Positions 59,742 to 64,000 of a stretch of DNA of 64,000 bases are shown piece by piece. Location: NCBI RefSeq assembly GCF_945859705.1, contig NC_079137.1, positions 80,931,150 to 80,995,149 of the forward strand, written 5' to 3'. The notes beneath the pieces were generated by a model. That model searched no databases, was not told where the DNA came from, and saw nothing but the letters and a program-made list of their open reading frames with translations. Each line of letters opens with the position of its first letter. The stretch's first letter is position 1. The stretch comes from Episyrphus balteatus (Eukaryota; Arthropoda; Insecta; Diptera; Syrphidae). A program made the translations under genes and the position numbers.

Positions 59742-60013
59742 TATTATTTCTTGTACTACAGGAACGGAATTTCCAATCTTAATTTCAGAAATTAAAAAAA
59801 ATTTTTGTTAACAATTTTTATGATTCAAATCAGACTGGTATAGGAATTATATTTTTAATATTGCTTGTCTTGTTTATTTGAGACCTTTTATTTTCGCCTT
59901 ATTGGTATAATTACAAGATTTTACTAGTTTTGTGCCAAAATTAGAGCACTTTTGTATTACTATATATTGCTGTAAAACACTATATCGGAGGAATTACTAT
60001 TTTATACCAGGTT

Positions 60014-62335
60014 GTTTTAGACCAAAGCTATATTAAACTTCAACTAGAATAATTTTTTCGTCTAAATTCTCTAGATTTCTCTTTTAATTTTTATTATTTT
60101 CAATGTATCATCCATGAACGATTCATACAAGCAACTAATGGATTTTTGTGTCTTTGTGGCTCATGACATTTTAATGTACTCACAATTTTTTGAGTAACTT
60201 TCCGATAGATATGGCAATCATTCAATAAAATTGCATCATCAAAATCATTATTATTGCAAATCCCCACAAAACGACAAAAATATTTTTCTCTACAACAAAC
60301 AATTTCTATCAACTACACCCATCAAATTAAGTTTTGTATATTCGACCAGTTGCTTTTGCTAAAACACAGCTTCGTCATATCCATTCGAATAAAACAAATC
60401 GAAATCAAAGAAAAAAAAAAACCCGCAAAACGAAACACATTTTTATCTCATCGACAATTTAATGATTAATGTGATTTGGCTGAGCCACACTAAGCTTCTT
60501 TTCGTCTACCTCGTCTAAAAAACTGTAGCCAATTCCTTAATCAATATATAAATCCCGATCTGATGACCTGACGATGATGGTGTTAGCTTGTACCACAAGT
60601 AGATATACATTTTTTGGTAAATTTCCATTGACTTTGTGTTTTGCTTCGAATCGAAATAATTGTTGTTTACGAATTTTGTCAGTTTTTTTTTATTTTTATT
60701 TTTCGAGTTCCATCAATCTTTTATTTGGCGAGAAAAAAAAATACAGTTAGAATGATAGAAATGTTTTTCTAGGAAAAAGATATATGTTTTCCCGACCACC
60801 AAACGAATTGCTAGCATTTATTTACGCAGGGAGAAAGGTTTTTTTTTTTCGTCTTAATTTTTTTGTTTCTAACAGACTTTTTATAGGCCTACGGGAAGAT
60901 TGACCTTGATGTGGAGACTTTTTTTTTTTTTAGTTCTTTTTCTTCTTTTATCTGCGGAAATTTTCCATTGACGTTTTATGTCCATAGGGTATATAAAAAA
61001 AATATGTACGAAGAAGAAGAATTGTGTCAGGGAAATGTAAACTTTAGCCAAATTGGAAAAGACTTCAAAGCAATTGGATACTTCAAAAGGAATATTTAAA
61101 GCTTAAACTAGATAGAGATATGTATTTTCTAGCTGCTGCTTGTCAAATTGGCAATCGCTTCATCAAAAACAGAAGCTGATTGGTTTTTGTTTTGTTTTTG
61201 TTTTACGATTGAAATAGAGAGATATTAAATTCTGATTCTTGTTTTTAAATTTATAATCTCCTTTCAATAGTATCTTTATTCTTTAATGATTTATATCTTT
61301 TAAGAGAATGAACAGGTTCTTGTCAGAATAATGTGTGTTGCATCATTTTGTCTTGTGTGTACCTGACATGGATATGCTTGAAGATTGTACTAGAATGACT
61401 TTCAATATTCGAAAAAAGTGAGAAGCAAACTTTATTGCCCTTAATTTCCGGAAACAACAGATTAACATGATGTTCTAATTTTATGACATACTTTGGCGAC
61501 ATTTTTTTTTCAAGGGAAAGTGATTTTATTCTAGAAATTAATTTAATTGATATCTGTAATTTATTTATGAGGTCATTAATATTAGGTCTAAAGGGGATTT
61601 AGAAGAACAAGTTTTTCAAATAAAATTGTAAGTATTAAGTTGTCATGTTAAAAGGAGAAAAAATGAACGGAAATGAGTTTATAGATTAAAAGGAAATGAA
61701 GCTTACCAAAACATGTCACGAAAAAAATTATTTAGATGTTAAATTACATGACCTAGTAAATTACTTTTTAAGTTTTTTTTTTTTTGATTTTTTTTTATAA
61801 TTAATAGTGTGCTCCAAAGAGATTAAATTTAAAAAAATTTATTTTCGATGATGATATTTTTTATTAAAGTGTGTTTTTAAAAAGAATTCGATGTTTCGCA
61901 GTATCACGAAAAATTATTTAAACAAAATTTAGGATTTTCATTATTTTCCTTCTTTGTATACTTACTTTTGTGGTATGAATTTAGACTGTTTTTAGTTTAG
62001 GGTCAGTTTTAAATTAAGTTTCGTTCATTTGACAAATTTCTACTAAGAAATTTATGTTAGTATAATGAATGATTAATGAAATAAAAAAGTATTTAAATTC
62101 TTTATCGAAAATCCGTTCGATTTCTTTAAACGGTTCTTGATAAAACAAAGTTAGGGCTGTGTTTTTAACGACCGATTTTTAAATCTTCAGCAAGTTCATG
62201 ACTTTCACTAATTGTATCAGGTTCATTTTTACTTCTTAATTGTCAAAAATATTAATTTACCAAATATTCCATAAGAATTTAAAAATATCGTAAACGTAGG
62301 AATTTTGCATTACTTCGAGGAATTTCAAAACACCA
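60014..62335. other. AT-rich non-coding sequence
   Basis: No gene, RNA or repeat boundary supported. Short frames at 60100-60470 and 60911-61099 are unremarkable. Confidence 0.4.
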
Positions 62336-63716
62336 CACAGTGGGGCAGAATGCCTTAAAACGTGGTATTAAATCAACCATAATAGCTAGGAACCTGAAAT
62401 TTTGTATATATGCTTCTGAGACCCTTACTAGGTCATATCTAAAGCTATAATTGCCACGCCCACTAAAACGCCCACTTATTTGGGATCTAATAAAAATGTT
62501 AGTATTTTTCAGATTGAAAGGTTATTTTAAGGCTCAAGATACCTAATAATATATTAATTTCTTATCTGACAACTTTACCCTTATTGTAGAGAAAATCTGA
62601 TTTTAAAAAAATCTTTTTTTTTTAATTTAAAGTTTTTATTTTCATCGACTTTTTTAAATTTAATTAAAAAAAAACTAAAACAAAATTATAAGATAAGTTT
62701 ATTCATCACTTTCGTCATCAGATACGTTAGTTTCAACAAAAATGTTTGCTTCGGGAATGCTTTCAATAGCGCTAGTGCTTCTGGGGGATAAGACTGCAAT
62801 TTTTTTGGACGACCACGTTTCTTTACAGATTCTTCTGCCTCTTTAAAAACAATTGAGGTATTGAGCCAATTTTCGTTTGTTGCATTAAATCTTTGTTCGA
62901 TTCTAGAAGCTTTGACCCACCGCATTTTGAACTCGGATTTAAAATGCGAAAAAAGTCTATTGAATTCATTAACTTGGCTAATTTCGGTACTTTTTGTCAT
63001 ATATAGAAGATATTTTTTTAAAAAATCCATCTGATCCCCAATCATAACACTCTCACATCTTTTCGTAATTTCTACAAGTTGCTTTCTTGTAAAAAAAATT
63101 GAATTTGAAGAGATTCCTAAAGCAACGAAAAAATAAAAAAAGAAAAAAAAGTTAAGGTTCAAAAGTTACGAAAATTCACATATCACAAAAAGGGTGCAAA
63201 ACGAGCACGTTTTTTGACGGAATCACAAAATAAACATCACAAACATTTTAAAATCACATTAAACACAACTCGATCCCACTCGGAACACATTTAAAAGTCA
63301 ATGGATTTCAACAGAACCTCTAAAATAACACTTTTAAAAAACTGATCACGGAACTTCACTAAAATTTGACATATATGTATATTTACATACAACAAAAAAA
63401 AAATGTTTAAATAACTCTTACATACCCGAAGTTGAAGGCTGCATACTTAAATTTTTAAGGAATCAACAAAAAAAAATGAATAACTGTTCTCAAAGATCAC
63501 TATGAAAAATCGACAATTTCACTTCTGGCTCAGCTGACTACTAATTAAACTTAAACAAAACTGTGTTGTGAAAAAACGGGAAGGGCTAGAAAAAAATTAA
63601 AATAATTTTTTTAAAGGATGGATATTACTCTATTAGAAAATATTAAAAAATTAAGGTTATTTGCAATTTTGTTTTATTAATTATTGCCAGCTTTTGGGTC
63701 TATTTGCCCCATTGTG
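62336..63716 (-). mobile_element. 1.38 kb TIR element with CACAGTG/CACAATG ends enclosing a small gene
   Basis: The left end is CACAGTGGGGCAGAATGCC and the right, inverted, is CACAATGGGGCAAATAGACC, about 17 of 25 terminal bases alike. Flanks CACCA (62331-62335) and CGCCA (63717-63721) match at 4 of 5. CACWATG-type ends and a 5 bp duplication are the recognised traits of Transib elements, whose ends resemble V(D)J recombination heptamers. The enclosed gene is not obviously a transposase, so the family call is an inference. It may be an internally deleted copy. Confidence 0.65.
62686..63444 (-). CDS. Two-exon small gene inside the TIR element; protein with KRGRPKK AT-hook-like motif
   Basis: Exon 1 is 63444-63426 (ATG, 19 bases, ends TTCGG) followed by GTATGTAAG, a good 5' splice site. 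The intron is 63425-63117 (309 bp), with a long pyrimidine tract ending TTGCTTTAG. Exon 2 starts at 63116 and the phase fits exactly (one base plus two). The predicted protein is ~149 residues, beginning MQPSTSG. A charged, helix-prone middle (Lys/Glu/Phe rich, with RWVKASRIEQRF and NWLNTSIVF) leads to KRGRPKK, an AT-hook/nuclear-type motif around residue 115. An ATG further upstream in the exon 2 frame lies within the intron tract and is not the real start. After an A7 run (62800-62806) the alternative frame gives an acidic tail ending DDESDE with a stop at 62699, more protein-like than the current frame, so a one-base deletion is likely. Function unknown; perhaps the N-terminal part of a transposon protein. 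Confidence 0.5.
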
Positions 63717-64000
63717 CGCCAGAAGTCCAGAAGTCCTTATACAATTTGAACAATTTTTTTTCTATTTAATATTTAGCTCATAAAAGAGTTATCTAAAGCT
63801 ATTATATTAGAAAAATGAGGAGTTAAGGTGATCAATTTTTTTTCTTTCTAAAAATACATTATTTTAAAAGTATTTTTTTTTCAAGTTTTAATAAGGCTTA
63901 CTTACTTTTTAAACCTTTCTTAGTCTTCACCATTCGCAACTTTTTTGCGCTATTAGGATTAGAAATTCGAACAAAATTTTGTTCATATATACATTTTTGA
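63717..64000. other. AT-rich flank
   Basis: No feature supported. Confidence 0.4.

Larger units (their letters stand above)
57003..60013. repeat. 3 kb tract with reiterated GATTGGTATAAAA
   Basis: RAYTGGTATAAWW occurs near 57003, 57063, 57108, 57268, 57375, 57461, 57617, 57722, 59493, 59550, 59833 and 59900, and inverted near 57201 and 59998, usually 50-120 bp apart with unrelated sequence between. The gap 57735-59490 is filled by other elements. It resembles an element reiterating one phrase, but no termini are fixed. Confidence 0.55.

Overview
This window looks like non-coding DNA from an insect genome, most likely a fly (Diptera). It is very AT-rich, with long A/T runs and CAA, GAT and CCAA simple repeats. 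There are no operons or bacterial signals, and I found no confidently recognisable host protein-coding gene. No organism-specific gene was identified, so the taxonomic call is an inference from composition and repeat style. Most apparent open frames are short A/T-run translations or by-products of repeats.

The content is dominated by mobile elements, mostly non-autonomous DNA transposons, many nested in one another. Boundaries were read from terminal inverted repeats (TIRs), target-site duplications (TSDs) and, in several cases, uninterrupted homologous copies elsewhere in the window. Left part (1-12 kb): a TIR element at 227-1327 that interrupts a possible old coding fragment, a small TIR element at 2065-2624, and a foldback element at 9284-11970 carrying a tRNA-like sequence and split by a second TIR element (9452-11536). 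Middle (13-32 kb): a dispersed repeat family (called DR1 here) into which two ~650 bp hairpin elements inserted at TA; a 5'-truncated LINE (18931-20148); a 1.5 kb foldback element built from a reiterated 13-14 bp phrase (20150-21653); a TA-flanked element with reiterated GGTGAGATGGCGCA (22844-23688); a retroposed short sequence with a 15 bp TSD (26740-26935); a 162 bp element with an 8 bp TSD (29523-29684); and a 1.4 kb foldback element (30729-32139).

Right part (34-64 kb): a 21 bp minisatellite (34225-35488), more DR1 copies, a second tRNA-Ser-bearing element (42159-42750), a 1.44 kb element with a perfect 5 bp GGGCG TSD (45640-47078), a 3 x 140 bp tandem repeat, a second minisatellite (50030-51265), a foldback element (54301-55540), and a 3 kb tract with a reiterated ATTGGTATAAAA phrase that is interrupted by a hAT-type element with a perfect 8 bp TSD (58534-59425). 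The most gene-like object is at 62336-63716. Its TIRs begin CACAGTG and CACAATG, with a near-identical 5 bp flank, and they enclose a small two-exon gene on the minus strand.

A recurring theme is elements whose TIR phrase is repeated many times inside the element. Between elements the sequence is probably intergenic or intronic. Three places have splice-site-bounded open frames that could be exons (12372-12620, 36433-36872 minus, 47931-48140), all at low confidence. All family assignments are by motif reading, not database search.
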